DNA of 64,000 bases from positions 1 through 64,000 of the forward strand of contig JACKDM010000018.1 of the NCBI GenBank assembly GCA_020633515.1. Reading direction: 5' to 3'. The stretch comes from Myxococcales bacterium (GTDB taxonomy: Bacteria; Myxococcota; Bradymonadia; UBA7976; UBA1532). The position numbers were made by a program, and so were the translations under genes. Shown here in pieces: positions 54,881 through 63,748 of this stretch. Numbering within the stretch: the stretch's first letter is position 1; every line of letters begins with the position of its first letter. The notes beneath the pieces were generated by a model. It did no database searches and was not told the DNA's origin. It was given only the letters and a program-made list of their open reading frames with translations.

Positions 54881-55549
54881 ATGACCGTTCATCTCGCCCG
54901 CGCGCTCTGCGCCGCCGGGTGCCTCGCCCTCGCCGCCCCGGCCCTCGCCGCTCCGGCGCCGCGGGCCGAGGTGCGCGCGGCGCTCGACGCCATCGAGGCG
55001 CACCACCCTCGCCTGCACGCGACCTTCCGCCCCGGCTCGCCGGTGCCGGCGGTGCTGACCGGCGTCGCGATCCCGACCGTCGGCGAGACGCCGCGGGCGC
55101 GGGTCGAGGGCTTCGTCGCCGCCCACCGCGCGCTCTTCGGCGGCGCGGAGCTGGTCGTCGGTGACGTGAGCGCGCGCGGGGCGCGCACGGTGGCGCGGCT
55201 CGAGCAGCGCCACGGCGGGCTCGTCGTGCTCGACCGGGCGATGACGGTCACCCTCGACGCGGCCGGGCGGGTGGTGCAGATGAGCGGCGAGCTGAGCCCG
55301 CTCACCACGGTCGAGGCGGCGACGATCGACGCCGACGCGGCGCGCGCGATCGCGCTGCGGGCGGTGCTCGGCGACGCGGCGGCGACGGCGCACACCGAGG
55401 TGCGGCGTGGTCTCGTCGCGCTCGGCGGGCGGGGCACCGAGGTCTTCGAGGTCGAGCTGATGCGGCAGCCGCTGCGCGAGCACCTCGTCGTGCGGGTCGA
55501 CGCCCACCGCGGGCGGGTGATCGGCGTGCAGAACCGGATCGAGCATTGA
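54881..55549 (+). CDS. FTP-domain (fungalysin/thermolysin propeptide) secreted protein
   Basis: 222 residues. Signal peptide (LCAAGCLALAAPALA) followed by an FTP-type propeptide domain. LRGL-like ARVEGFVAAHRALFGGAELV, a VARLEQRHGGLVVLDRAMTVTLDAAGRVV strand set and a closing VRVDAHRGRVIGVQN are as found in the prodomains of fungalysin (M36) and thermolysin (M4) proteases. It contains no protease domain. That domain is encoded separately by the next gene, 11 bases on. A stand-alone propeptide could act as a chaperone and inhibitor in trans. Confidence 0.75.
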   Translation: MTVHLARALCAAGCLALAAPALAAPAPRAEVRAALDAIEAHHPRLHATFRPGSPVPAVLTGVAIPTVGETPRARVEGFVAAHRALFGGAELVVGDVSARGARTVARLEQRHGGLVVLDRAMTVTLDAAGRVVQMSGELSPLTTVEAATIDADAARAIALRAVLGDAAATAHTEVRRGLVALGGRGTEVFEVELMRQPLREHLVVRVDAHRGRVIGVQNRIEH

Positions 55550-55560
55550 GGAGGACGACG

Positions 55561-57369
55561 ATGCAGGCGAACACGACGCCGAAGTACCTCGCGGTACTCC
55601 TCGCGCTCGGGGCGATGACCGGGTGTGACGACGGCGAGAGCAAGGGCGACCCGCCGGTGATGCTCGACGGTGCCATCGATGACATGGCTGCGCGTGACAT
55701 GGCCCCGCCGGTCGAAGACATGGCGCGGCCGGTCGAAGACATGGCGCCGGCCGAAGACATGGCCCCGCCGGTGCCCGACATGGAGACGCCGCGGGTCATC
55801 ATCGACGACCCCGAGGCGCTGTTGTACGTCAACGACCCGGTCACCGACGATGGCATGTTGAGCCGGGTGGTGCTCGAAGGCATCACCGGCGAGAACGGCC
55901 GCCTCACGAGCCCGTGGGTCGAGGTCCAGAACTGCCTCAACGAGCCGGGCGGCGTCAGCGCGATGAACCCCGGCGGGCTGCCGGTCACCATCTCGCTGTG
56001 CCACGAGGTGCAGGTCGCGCGCCCGGGTCCCGAGGGGCACTACACCCACATCGAGCCGCCGGCGAACGCGACCGATCCCAACGACTCGTTCGCCGAAGTC
56101 ATGATGTTCCATCATGTCAACCGGGTGCATGACTACTTCAAAGACACCCATGCCTTCGCCGACCTCGACTTCCCGCTGCCGGCGCTCGTCAACGTGCAGT
56201 TCCAGATCGACCCGCCGCTGCCGTTCCCGGGGCTCGTCGTCGACCGCGAGGGGTGGGTGCAGTTCGACAACGCCGCGTTCTTCCCCCGCGAGTCGTGGGA
56301 GCTCTTCGCCTCGCAGTTCGGGCTGCCGCCGCGTGACACCGACACGATCATCTTCTTCCAGGGCGCGGTCGACTTCAGCTACGACGCGCGGGTCATCTAC
56401 CACGAGTACACCCACGCGGTGATCGGGACCGGGCGCTTGCAGGTGCCGGCGGTGCCTGATGAGTACGGGCTCGACAACTCGTCGCCGTCGATGAACGAGG
56501 GCCTCGCCGACTACTTCGCCGCGAGCCTCGCCGACGACGCGGTGATCGGGGCCTACGTCGGCTCGGCGCTCGGGCTCGGCGGCGCGCTGCGCGACCTCTC
56601 CGAGCCGCGGCGCTGCCCGGATGACACGGTCGACGAGATCCACGCCCACGGCCTCCTCGTCGGCTCGACGATGTGGGCGGTGCGCGAGGCGATCGGCGCC
56701 GAGGCGGCGGACCAGATCGTCTTCGGGGCGCTGATGCAGTTCACGCCGCAGACGACGCACAAAGAGGCGAGCGCGCTGATCCTCGCCGAGGCGGCGGCGA
56801 TCTCGCCCGAGGTCGCCGCGCAGGTGGAGGCGATCTTCACCGATCGCGGCTTCGGGACCTGCGAGCGGTCGCGGGTGTACGAGCGCTTCTCGGCGGCCGA
56901 GAGCCGCGACCGGGTGCCGCACATGGTCGAGGGGCTCGCGACCATCGGCTTCACCGGCTTCGAGGAGGTCGGGGTGCCGGGCTACAAGCAGTTCTACGTG
57001 ATCCCCGAGGCGGGCACGCAGGCGGTGCGGCTGAGCTGGACGCTCGGGTCGAACGGGCTCGGCGGCCTCTTCGGCGGCGGCGGCGGTGATCCGGCGCTCG
57101 AGCTCGCGCTGCGGCGGGGCGAGCCGGTGCGGCTCGACTACGAGGACGGGGTGAGCGTGACCCACGACGCGCGCTTCGCGCCGGCGGTCGAGGGCGAGGC
57201 GCAGACGGTGATCCTCGCCGGTGACTGCCTGCCGGCGGCGGGGGAGAAGCTGCACGTCCTCTTCTTCAACCGCGGCGACGATCAGGTGACGGTGCCGACG
57301 ATGGACGTCGAGCTGCTCGACGCCGTCCCCGTCGACGCGGCGGTCGAGGGCTGTCAGGCGGCCGAGTAG
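55561..57369 (+). CDS. M36 (fungalysin)-like metalloprotease catalytic domain, lipoprotein
   Basis: 602 residues. Lipoprotein signal (LLALGAMTGCDDG) followed by a repeat spacer with the unit (E)DMAP. The catalytic zinc site reads YHEYTHAVIG (His281, Glu282, His285) with a third ligand Glu313 in MNEGLADYF, 28 residues after the HExxH glutamate, as in M36. Upstream FHHVNRVHDYFKDTHAF is the fungalysin helix that in family members reads HDYFY. The propeptide (FTP) is missing here and is supplied by the preceding gene. Cysteines near the C-terminus (GTCERSR, AVEGCQ) could form disulfides. The tail (residues 480-602) is beta-rich. Confidence 0.85.
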   Translation: MQANTTPKYLAVLLALGAMTGCDDGESKGDPPVMLDGAIDDMAARDMAPPVEDMARPVEDMAPAEDMAPPVPDMETPRVIIDDPEALLYVNDPVTDDGMLSRVVLEGITGENGRLTSPWVEVQNCLNEPGGVSAMNPGGLPVTISLCHEVQVARPGPEGHYTHIEPPANATDPNDSFAEVMMFHHVNRVHDYFKDTHAFADLDFPLPALVNVQFQIDPPLPFPGLVVDREGWVQFDNAAFFPRESWELFASQFGLPPRDTDTIIFFQGAVDFSYDARVIYHEYTHAVIGTGRLQVPAVPDEYGLDNSSPSMNEGLADYFAASLADDAVIGAYVGSALGLGGALRDLSEPRRCPDDTVDEIHAHGLLVGSTMWAVREAIGAEAADQIVFGALMQFTPQTTHKEASALILAEAAAISPEVAAQVEAIFTDRGFGTCERSRVYERFSAAESRDRVPHMVEGLATIGFTGFEEVGVPGYKQFYVIPEAGTQAVRLSWTLGSNGLGGLFGGGGGDPALELALRRGEPVRLDYEDGVSVTHDARFAPAVEGEAQTVILAGDCLPAAGEKLHVLFFNRGDDQVTVPTMDVELLDAVPVDAAVEGCQAAE

Positions 57370-57429
57370 CCGCGCATCGGCGGGCGGGGTGCTGAATCTC
57401 CGCTGGCGCCCGCGGGCCGGCGCCGGTCG

Positions 57430-58239
57430 TCAGCGCGAGCGATCGGTGATCGGCAGCGCGAGGTCGTAGCCCCACGACGCGGTGACGAAGCCGAGCGCCT
57501 CGTAGATGCGGCCGGCGCGGCTGTCGAGCTCGGCGACGATCCAGGCCGGCGCGCCGGGGTGGCGGGCGGCGTGATCGGCGAGCGCGGCGGCGATGAGGTA
57601 GGCGGCGATCCGCCGACCCTGCGCCGCCGGATCGACCGCGACGTCCTGGAAGCGCGCCTCGCCCTCGCCCCACATCAGCCCGCAGTGCCCGACGAGGCGG
57701 CCGTCGAGGAACGCGCCCCACTCCACGCCCCGGCCGCGCTCGACGCGGGCGCGGCGATCGGCGTGGTCCCAGGTGAGGAAGTCGATCGGATCGTCGAACG
57801 CCCGCGCGCTGATCGCGGTGATCGCGCCCCACTCGGCGTCGCCGGCGAGCGGCCGCAGCGCGAGCCCCGGCGGCGGGGGCGGGAGCTGCGGCGGCGGGCC
57901 GCGGTGCACGCGGATGACCTGCTCGTCGAGCGCGATCTCCTCGTCGGTCGCGCGGGCGACGCTCTCGGGATCGGGCGCGGGGCACTCCCAGCTCAGGTAC
58001 GCGCGCGGCGGGCGGCGCTGCGGGTCGGGGTTCTCGGCGAGCCAGCGGCGCCGCCAGACCGCGAGGCCCTCGATCCACGGCGAGGCGGGCAGGATCAAGC
58101 GGTGGCCATACCAGAAGCTCGGGTTGGCGGGCGTCTGCACCGCGATGAAGCCCCCGCGATCGTGGTGCAGGCCGCCGCCGGGGAGCGCGAAGCGGTTGGT
58201 GCGGTGGCCGGGCTGAGCGAGGAGGTGGGCGCTGTCCAT
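57430..58239 (-). CDS. GNAT-family acetyltransferase
   Basis: 269 residues. The C-terminal half is a GNAT domain: AITAISARAF (N-terminal strand), GAFLDGRLVGHCGLMW and VAVDPAAQGRRIAAYLIAAAL (motif A with the acetyl-CoA loop QGRRIA), then AGRIYEALGFVTASW. The first 130 residues (GGGLHHDRGGFIAVQTPANPSFWYG) are a non-GNAT domain as in two-domain acetyltransferases of Myxococcota. The ATG at 58239 is set by the end of coding-like codons. A palindrome ATTCGCGAAT covers the start codon (58238-58247). Substrate unknown. Confidence 0.82.
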   Translation of the reverse strand: MDSAHLLAQPGHRTNRFALPGGGLHHDRGGFIAVQTPANPSFWYGHRLILPASPWIEGLAVWRRRWLAENPDPQRRPPRAYLSWECPAPDPESVARATDEEIALDEQVIRVHRGPPPQLPPPPPGLALRPLAGDAEWGAITAISARAFDDPIDFLTWDHADRRARVERGRGVEWGAFLDGRLVGHCGLMWGEGEARFQDVAVDPAAQGRRIAAYLIAAALADHAARHPGAPAWIVAELDSRAGRIYEALGFVTASWGYDLALPITDRSR

Positions 58240-58308
58240 TCGCGAATCCTGCCGGATTTCGCGCGGTTGTACCGTAAAGCGGCCTGTGATGCACGTCGAG
58301 GACGACGC

Positions 58309-58338
58309 TTGCCCCACAACGTTGTCGGCCCGTAGAAT
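58309..58338 (+). promoter_or_regulatory. Promoter with palindromic operator in the spacer
   Basis: TTGCCC (58309-58314), 18-base spacer and TAGAAT (58333-58338), the best -10 match in the window. The spacer contains the perfect palindrome ACAACGTTGT (58316-58325), positioned where a bound repressor would block polymerase. It drives the repeat lipoprotein that starts 30 bases later, with GGGGAG nine bases before the ATG. Confidence 0.6.
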
Positions 58339-58367
58339 CGCCCATCCTCGGTGGGGAGTATCGCGAC

Positions 58368-61300
58368 ATGGGTCGAACGGGTCGATGGGGAGCGGCGCTG
58401 GTGTGGGCCGCGCTGACGTGGGGCTGCGTCGCCGACGGCGGCGGCGGCGATGAAGACGCGCGGGTCACCGACGGCGCGATCGCCGCGGCCTGTGACGACG
58501 GGGCCGACAACGACGGCGACGGGCTCGTCGACCTCGCCGATCCCGGCTGCGACTCGCCGGCCGACGACGACGAGACCGACAGCGTCGCGACGCAGTGTGG
58601 CAACGGCCTCGACGACGACGGCGACGGGCAGATCGACCTCCGCGACCCGGGCTGCGCCGATCCCGAAGACGACGACGAGTCCGACGATCCCATCCCGCAG
58701 TGCAACAACGGCGTCGACGACGACGGCGACGGCGACGTCGACCTCGCCGACCGCGGCTGCGCCAACGCCCGCGACGACGACGAGTCCGACGAGCCGGCGC
58801 TGCCGCAGTGCAACAACGGCGTCGACGACGACGACGACGGCTTCATCGACTACCCGCAAGACCCCGGCTGCGGCTCGGAGGCCGACAACGACGAGCGCAA
58901 CGGCGGCGACGGCCCGAGCCTGCCGCAGTGCGGCAACGGCCTCGACGACGACCGCGATGGCTGGGTCGACCTCGCCGATCCGGGGTGCAGCAGCGTCGCC
59001 GATCCGCGCGAGGCCGACCCCGACGAGCGACCGGTCTGCGCCAACGGCGCCGACGACGACGCCGACGGGCACGTCGACTTCCCCGCCGATCCCGGCTGCT
59101 CGGCCGCCGGCGACGACGACGAGGCCGACGGCGCGCAGCCGCCCGCGTGCGGCGACGGGCTCGACAACGACGGCGACGGCGAGGTCGACTACCCCAACGA
59201 CCCCGGCTGCCAGGGCGTCGGCGACCGCGACGAGGCCGATCCGATGGTGATCCCGGCCTGCGCCGACCGCGTCGACAACGACGGCGACGGCGCGATCGAC
59301 TACCCCGCCGACCGCGGCTGCGAGAGCGCCGCCGACAGCTCCGAGGGCGGCGCCTGCGGGCGCACCTACGAGCCGATCGAGGTCGACCCCGGCCGCCTGA
59401 TCCGCGGCGACTCGCGCCGCTCGCCGTTCGTCGCCGAGGGCTCGTGCGGCGGCCGCGGCGCGCCCGAAGAGGTCTTCCTCTACCGCGTCGAGCGCCGGAT
59501 CGAGGCGCTCGTCGTGCGCACCGACATGCCCGAGAACCGGCTCGAGTCGGCGATCTACGTGCGCCGCGGCTGCCTCGACACCGGCTCGGAGATCGCCTGC
59601 GTGCGCGAGCCGCTCAACGACGGCGTCGCCGCCAACACGCTGACCCTGCACAACCCCGCGCCCGGCGAGTACTACATCTTCCTCGACGGCGCGGCCGGGC
59701 GCGGCGGCGAGTTCGCGGTCGTCATCGAAGAGATCCCGCTCGCCGCCTGCCTCAACGGGCTCGACGACGACGGCGACGGGCTCCCCGACTACCCCAACGA
59801 CCCCGGCTGCCAGCGCCCCGAAGACCGCGACGAGACCGATCCGGCCACCCCGCCGGTCTGTTTCGACGACCGCGACAACGACGGCGACGGCGAGGTCGAC
59901 TTCCCGCTCGACTTCGGCTGCCTCTCCGCCGCCGACGGCGACGAGGTCGACCTCTGCGGCCAGGGCCTGCGGATCGACGAGTACCCCGCCGGCGCCGCGT
60001 TCATCCTCACCGACACCGCCGGCGGCGCCCGCAGCTTCCGCGGCTCGTGCGGCGGCGACGGCCCCGAGCGCGTCTTCGCGTACGAGAACCCGTTCAACGC
60101 CGCGCTCGAGTTCACCGTCGACTTCCCCGAGACGACCAACCGCACCAACGTCTACGTGCGCCGCGCCTGCACCGACCAGGCCTCCGAGCTCGCCTGCGGC
60201 CCCGAGGTGCAAGACGGCCTCGAACAGCGCGGCACCGCCACCATCGACCGCGCCGCGCCCGGCACCTACTTCGTCTTCGTCGACACCCTGCTCGGCATCG
60301 GCGGCCCGGTGAAGCTCGCCGTCAACGTGCGCCGCCTCCCGCCCGGCTGCTCCGACGGCGTCGACAACGACGAGGACGGCTTCATCGACGACGACGACCC
60401 CGGCTGCGCGGCGCCCGACGACGAGGACGAGCGCGACCCGCCGGCGATCGACCTCGCCGACTGCTTCGACGGCGCCGACAACGACGGCGACGGGCTCGTC
60501 GACTACCCGTTCGACCCTGGCTGCGCCAGCAAGGGCGACGGCGACGAGACCGATCCGGCGGTGATGCCGCAGTGCGCCAACGGCGAAGACGACGACGGCG
60601 ACGGCCGCGTCGACTTCCCCGCCGACGTCGGCTGCGCCGCCCGCGGCGACGACGCCGAGGAGAACGACCGCCGCGCGCCGCAGTGCAACAACCGCATCGA
60701 CGACGACATGGACGGGATCACCGACTACCCCGAAGACCCCGGCTGCGCGGCGCCCGGCGACCGCAGCGAGACCGACGACGCGACCCGCCCCGCCTGCGCC
60801 GACGACCGCGACAACGACCGCGACGGCCTCATCGACTACCCGTTCGACCCCGGCTGCATCTCGGCCGGCTACACCACCGAGGTCGACCCGGTCGTGCCGT
60901 TCGCGTGCAGCAACGGCCAGGACGACGACGGCGACGGCGTCATCGACTTCCCGTTCGACCCCGGCTGCCAGTCGGCCGGCGAGGACAGCGAAGACGACAC
61001 CGCCTTCCCGCCCGCCTGCGCCAACAACATCGACGACGACGGCGACGGCCGCGTCGACTTCCCCAACGACCGCGGCTGCCGGTTCCGCGGCGACAGCAGC
61101 GAGGTCGACCCCTTCGACCCGCCCACCCGCTGCGAGAACAGCATCGACGACGACGCCGACGGCCTCATCGACCTCCGCGACCCCGGCTGCGTCAACCGCG
61201 ACGACGACGACGAGGCCGATCCGCCCGCGCCGCCCGAGTGCGGCAACGGCGTCGACGACGACGAAGACGGCCTCGTCGACTGGCCCGACGACTATGGCTG

Positions 61301-62345
61301 CCAGGCCCGCGGCGACAGCCCCGAGTCGCAGATGTGCCGCCCCGCGGTCATGGTCGGCGACATCGCGCCCGGCGAGGTCGTGCGCGCCGCGACCGTCGAG
61401 GGCGCCGCCGACAACTACCGCGGCGCGTGCGGCGGCCGCGAGGCGCCCGACGCGGTCTACCGCTACCTGCTCGAAGCGCCCGCCGACCTCCGCATCAGCG
61501 CCGCCAACCCCGGCACCGACTACCCGGTCGTGCTCTCGGTCACCCGCGACTGCGAAGAGGCCCGCGCGCTCGTCGCCTGCGCCGGCAACTTCCAGAACCC
61601 CGACCCCACCGTCGTCGTGCGCGACGCCGAGCCCGGCGAGTACTACATCATCATCGACGGCGGCGGCCCCGAGCGCTGGGTCAGCGACGGCGGCGCGATC
61701 GCGATGCCCCCCGACCCGCGCCAGTTCGTCGCGCAGCGCGACATCAACGCCGGCGGCTGGGGCGACGGCGGCAACGACGCCTTCGACGGCTACGGCTCGA
61801 CCACCTTCCGCCACGGCGGCGCGCAGGCCAACGTCGACGTCAGCCTCGGGGTGCGCAACGCCAACGTCGGCGGCTATGGCTACCGCCTCGAGAGCGAGCT
61901 GGTGAACAACGTCTGGCGCCTGCGCTACACGCCGTCGGTCGACAACGACGAGCGCCTCGTCACCCTCACCATCACCGGCAACCTCGGCAGCGACGGCGGC
62001 ACCCAGGCCCAGCAGCCCCGCGTCGCGTTCGCCGGCCGCAACCTCACCTACCTCTTCACGACCGACGGCGGGAACTTCGACCCGCCCGTCGTGCACCTCT
62101 TCGTGCCCTCCGACCCCGACCAGCTCCCCAACATCACCTACGCCAACGCCGGCGACCAGGTCACCATCACCGCCCGCGACATCACGCTGCCGGCGACCTT
62201 CTACGTCGCGCTCTCGTACGCCGCGCTCGGCAACCCCGGCGTCGTCGCCAACGCGCTCGTCGGCGACCTCGAGATCCAGGCCGGCGGCGGCGGGGCCGAC
62301 GCGCCCCGGTTCGGCCAGTTCGAACTCACGGTCGAAGAAGAGTAG
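58368..62345 (+). CDS. 1325-residue lipoprotein with 19 Cys-bracketed DDDxDG calcium-binding-like repeats
   Basis: A lipoprotein signal (GAALVWAALTWGCVADG) starts the protein. Nineteen repeats of about 30-33 residues follow, each reading C-N-G-x-DDDxDGxxD-x-DPGC-x-D-x-DE-D, arranged 8 + 2 + 9 (residues about 42-325, 461-525, 661-988). The Asp-rich DxDxDGxxD loop is that of EF-hand/thrombospondin type 3 calcium sites; the two Cys per repeat probably pair. Three beta-rich domains of about 130 residues sit between and after the blocks, each ending PGEYYIFLDG, PGTYFVFVDT or PGEYYIIIDG, like PPC-type domains. The C-terminal 250 residues are another beta-rich domain. Likely a long surface stalk or adhesin stabilised by calcium. 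Repeat proteins of this kind are typical of Myxococcota. Confidence 0.88.
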   Translation: MGRTGRWGAALVWAALTWGCVADGGGGDEDARVTDGAIAAACDDGADNDGDGLVDLADPGCDSPADDDETDSVATQCGNGLDDDGDGQIDLRDPGCADPEDDDESDDPIPQCNNGVDDDGDGDVDLADRGCANARDDDESDEPALPQCNNGVDDDDDGFIDYPQDPGCGSEADNDERNGGDGPSLPQCGNGLDDDRDGWVDLADPGCSSVADPREADPDERPVCANGADDDADGHVDFPADPGCSAAGDDDEADGAQPPACGDGLDNDGDGEVDYPNDPGCQGVGDRDEADPMVIPACADRVDNDGDGAIDYPADRGCESAADSSEGGACGRTYEPIEVDPGRLIRGDSRRSPFVAEGSCGGRGAPEEVFLYRVERRIEALVVRTDMPENRLESAIYVRRGCLDTGSEIACVREPLNDGVAANTLTLHNPAPGEYYIFLDGAAGRGGEFAVVIEEIPLAACLNGLDDDGDGLPDYPNDPGCQRPEDRDETDPATPPVCFDDRDNDGDGEVDFPLDFGCLSAADGDEVDLCGQGLRIDEYPAGAAFILTDTAGGARSFRGSCGGDGPERVFAYENPFNAALEFTVDFPETTNRTNVYVRRACTDQASELACGPEVQDGLEQRGTATIDRAAPGTYFVFVDTLLGIGGPVKLAVNVRRLPPGCSDGVDNDEDGFIDDDDPGCAAPDDEDERDPPAIDLADCFDGADNDGDGLVDYPFDPGCASKGDGDETDPAVMPQCANGEDDDGDGRVDFPADVGCAARGDDAEENDRRAPQCNNRIDDDMDGITDYPEDPGCAAPGDRSETDDATRPACADDRDNDRDGLIDYPFDPGCISAGYTTEVDPVVPFACSNGQDDDGDGVIDFPFDPGCQSAGEDSEDDTAFPPACANNIDDDGDGRVDFPNDRGCRFRGDSSEVDPFDPPTRCENSIDDDADGLIDLRDPGCVNRDDDDEADPPAPPECGNGVDDDEDGLVDWPDDYGCQARGDSPESQMCRPAVMVGDIAPGEVVRAATVEGAADNYRGACGGREAPDAVYRYLLEAPADLRISAANPGTDYPVVLSVTRDCEEARALVACAGNFQNPDPTVVVRDAEPGEYYIIIDGGGPERWVSDGGAIAMPPDPRQFVAQRDINAGGWGDGGNDAFDGYGSTTFRHGGAQANVDVSLGVRNANVGGYGYRLESELVNNVWRLRYTPSVDNDERLVTLTITGNLGSDGGTQAQQPRVAFAGRNLTYLFTTDGGNFDPPVVHLFVPSDPDQLPNITYANAGDQVTITARDITLPATFYVALSYAALGNPGVVANALVGDLEIQAGGGGADAPRFGQFELTVEEE
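58491..61330 (+). repeat. Array of 19 protein-coding repeats (about 90-99 bp) in three blocks
   Basis: Each unit encodes the C-N-G-DDDxDG...DPGC repeat described for the lipoprotein. Units vary in sequence, so the DNA is not an identical tandem array, but GACGACGACGGCGACGG-type cores recur. Blocks are 8, 2 and 9 units, separated by non-repeat domains. The cores could support recombination between units. Confidence 0.85.
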
Positions 62346-62360
62346 GCCGCGGCCCGCGGG

Positions 62361-63602
62361 CTACTCGCGGGCCAGGATCGTCACCCCGCACAGCGCCTCG
62401 TCGAACGAGACCATGCCCCCCGCGTTGTGCACCAGCCCCACCGACGGCCCCTTCGCCGCCTGCCGCGCCCCCGCCTCGCCCCGGAGCTGCGCCACCACCT
62501 CGTCCACCATGCCCAGCCCCGTCGCCGCCAGCGGGTGCCCCTTGCTGATCAGCCCGCCCGACAGGTTCATCGGCCGCGCGCCGTCCTGCGAATTGATCGC
62601 CGACGCCGCATAGGCCCCGCCCTCACCCGGCGGACAAAACCCCAGATCCTCCCCGTGCAGCACCTGACAGAACGCCGTCGCGTCGTGCACCTCCGCCACC
62701 TCGACGTGCTCCGGCCCCAGCCCCGCCGCCGCGTACGCCCGCGCCGCCGCCACCGCCGTCACCGACCGCTCCTCGATCCGCCGCCCCGGCCGCCCCCCCG
62801 CCAGCACCGCCGCCCGCACCGCCACCGCCCGCGCCCGCGCCCCCGGATTTGCCGCCAGCCACCGCGCCGACGCCACCAGCACCGCGGCCGCCCCATCCGA
62901 GATCGGCGCGCACATCGACCGCGTCAGCGGCGGCACCACCGGCTTGTCCGCCAGCACCTCGTCCACCGACATCTGGAAGCGATACTGCGCCTTCTCGTTG
63001 TGCGCCCCGTGCCGATGATTGCGCGCCGCCACCGCCGCGATCTGCGCCGCCGTCGTCCCGTAGCGCGCCATGTGCGCCCGCGCCTGCAACGCGTGCACGT
63101 CGAGGAACACCACCCGCGCCGGATGCGGCGCAAACCCCAGCCCCGTCTCCTCGCCCGCCGCCGCGAACAGCCCCTGCCACTCCCCCGGGTGGAGCTGATC
63201 GATCCCCCCCGCGAACAAAGCGAACGACCGCGCCGGATCCTCGGGGAACCACGTCTTCTCCACCCCGATCGCCAGCGCCAGATCGGCCCCCGCGCGCACC
63301 GCCTGCACCGCCCCGTGCAGCGCCACCGACCCCGTCGCGCAGCCCCCCTCCACGTTGACGATCGGCGTGCTCTCCCCCAGCAACCCCATCACCGGCGCCA
63401 GGCACACCTGCCCCCGGATGTTGCCCTGCCCCGCGCTCCCCATCGCGCAGTTGGCGAAGTACACCCCATCGACCGCCGCGCCCCCCTCCACCCCCGCGTC
63501 GGCCAGCGCCCCTCGCAGCACCTCCCCCGCGAGGTCCCGAAAGCCCCGCGCCGGCCACTTCTGGAACACCGTCGACGCCGTCCCGACCACGTATGCGTTC
63601 AT
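62361..63602 (-). CDS. Thiolase-family protein (SCP2/acetyl-CoA acetyltransferase-like)
   Basis: 413 residues. The nucleophile Cys88 lies in NVEGGCATGS; EVHDATAFCQ and SKGHPLAATG carry the other catalytic His, with GGLISKGHPLAATGLGM at the usual place. Members condense or cleave acyl-CoAs; SCP2/SCPx-type thiolases handle branched or steroid side chains. There is no zinc or membrane element. I use the ATG at 63602, since upstream codons are poor. It stands alone, divergent from the PAS-domain gene, and converges with the repeat lipoprotein gene (15 bases). Confidence 0.88.
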   Translation of the reverse strand: MNAYVVGTASTVFQKWPARGFRDLAGEVLRGALADAGVEGGAAVDGVYFANCAMGSAGQGNIRGQVCLAPVMGLLGESTPIVNVEGGCATGSVALHGAVQAVRAGADLALAIGVEKTWFPEDPARSFALFAGGIDQLHPGEWQGLFAAAGEETGLGFAPHPARVVFLDVHALQARAHMARYGTTAAQIAAVAARNHRHGAHNEKAQYRFQMSVDEVLADKPVVPPLTRSMCAPISDGAAAVLVASARWLAANPGARARAVAVRAAVLAGGRPGRRIEERSVTAVAAARAYAAAGLGPEHVEVAEVHDATAFCQVLHGEDLGFCPPGEGGAYAASAINSQDGARPMNLSGGLISKGHPLAATGLGMVDEVVAQLRGEAGARQAAKGPSVGLVHNAGGMVSFDEALCGVTILARE

Positions 63603-63748
63603 TCCCCGCTCCCCTCGACTCGATGACGCTGCAAAATTACGCCGGCTTTCACTTTGCGCCGAACCGGCTCGAAACACTGTGCTACCATTCGGCTTTGTAT
63701 GGTCATTTCTTATCGCACGCTGCGCGTGAACGGCCACGAAGGCAGGTC
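63603..63748. promoter_or_regulatory. AT-richer divergent promoter region between thiolase and PAS gene
   Basis: 146 bases that are clearly less GC-rich than the surrounding genes, with runs such as GCAAAATTACG and GGTCATTTCTTATCG. TACCAT and TATGGT elements could be -10 sequences for either side, but no -35 sits at a good distance. No hairpin with T-run. Confidence 0.4.

Noticed and set aside
57370..57429. A GC-rich inverted sequence between the convergent M36 and GNAT genes as a terminator
   Set aside because: Self-complementarity is only that expected for GC-rich DNA and there is no T-run.
58595..62548. A very long plus-strand frame (over 1300 codons) in another phase of the repeat protein, and an equally long antisense frame
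   Set aside because: Both are Arg/Pro- or Val/Ala-rich shadows of the GAC-GAC repeat; the DDDxDG frame with Cys pairs is the only one with structure.
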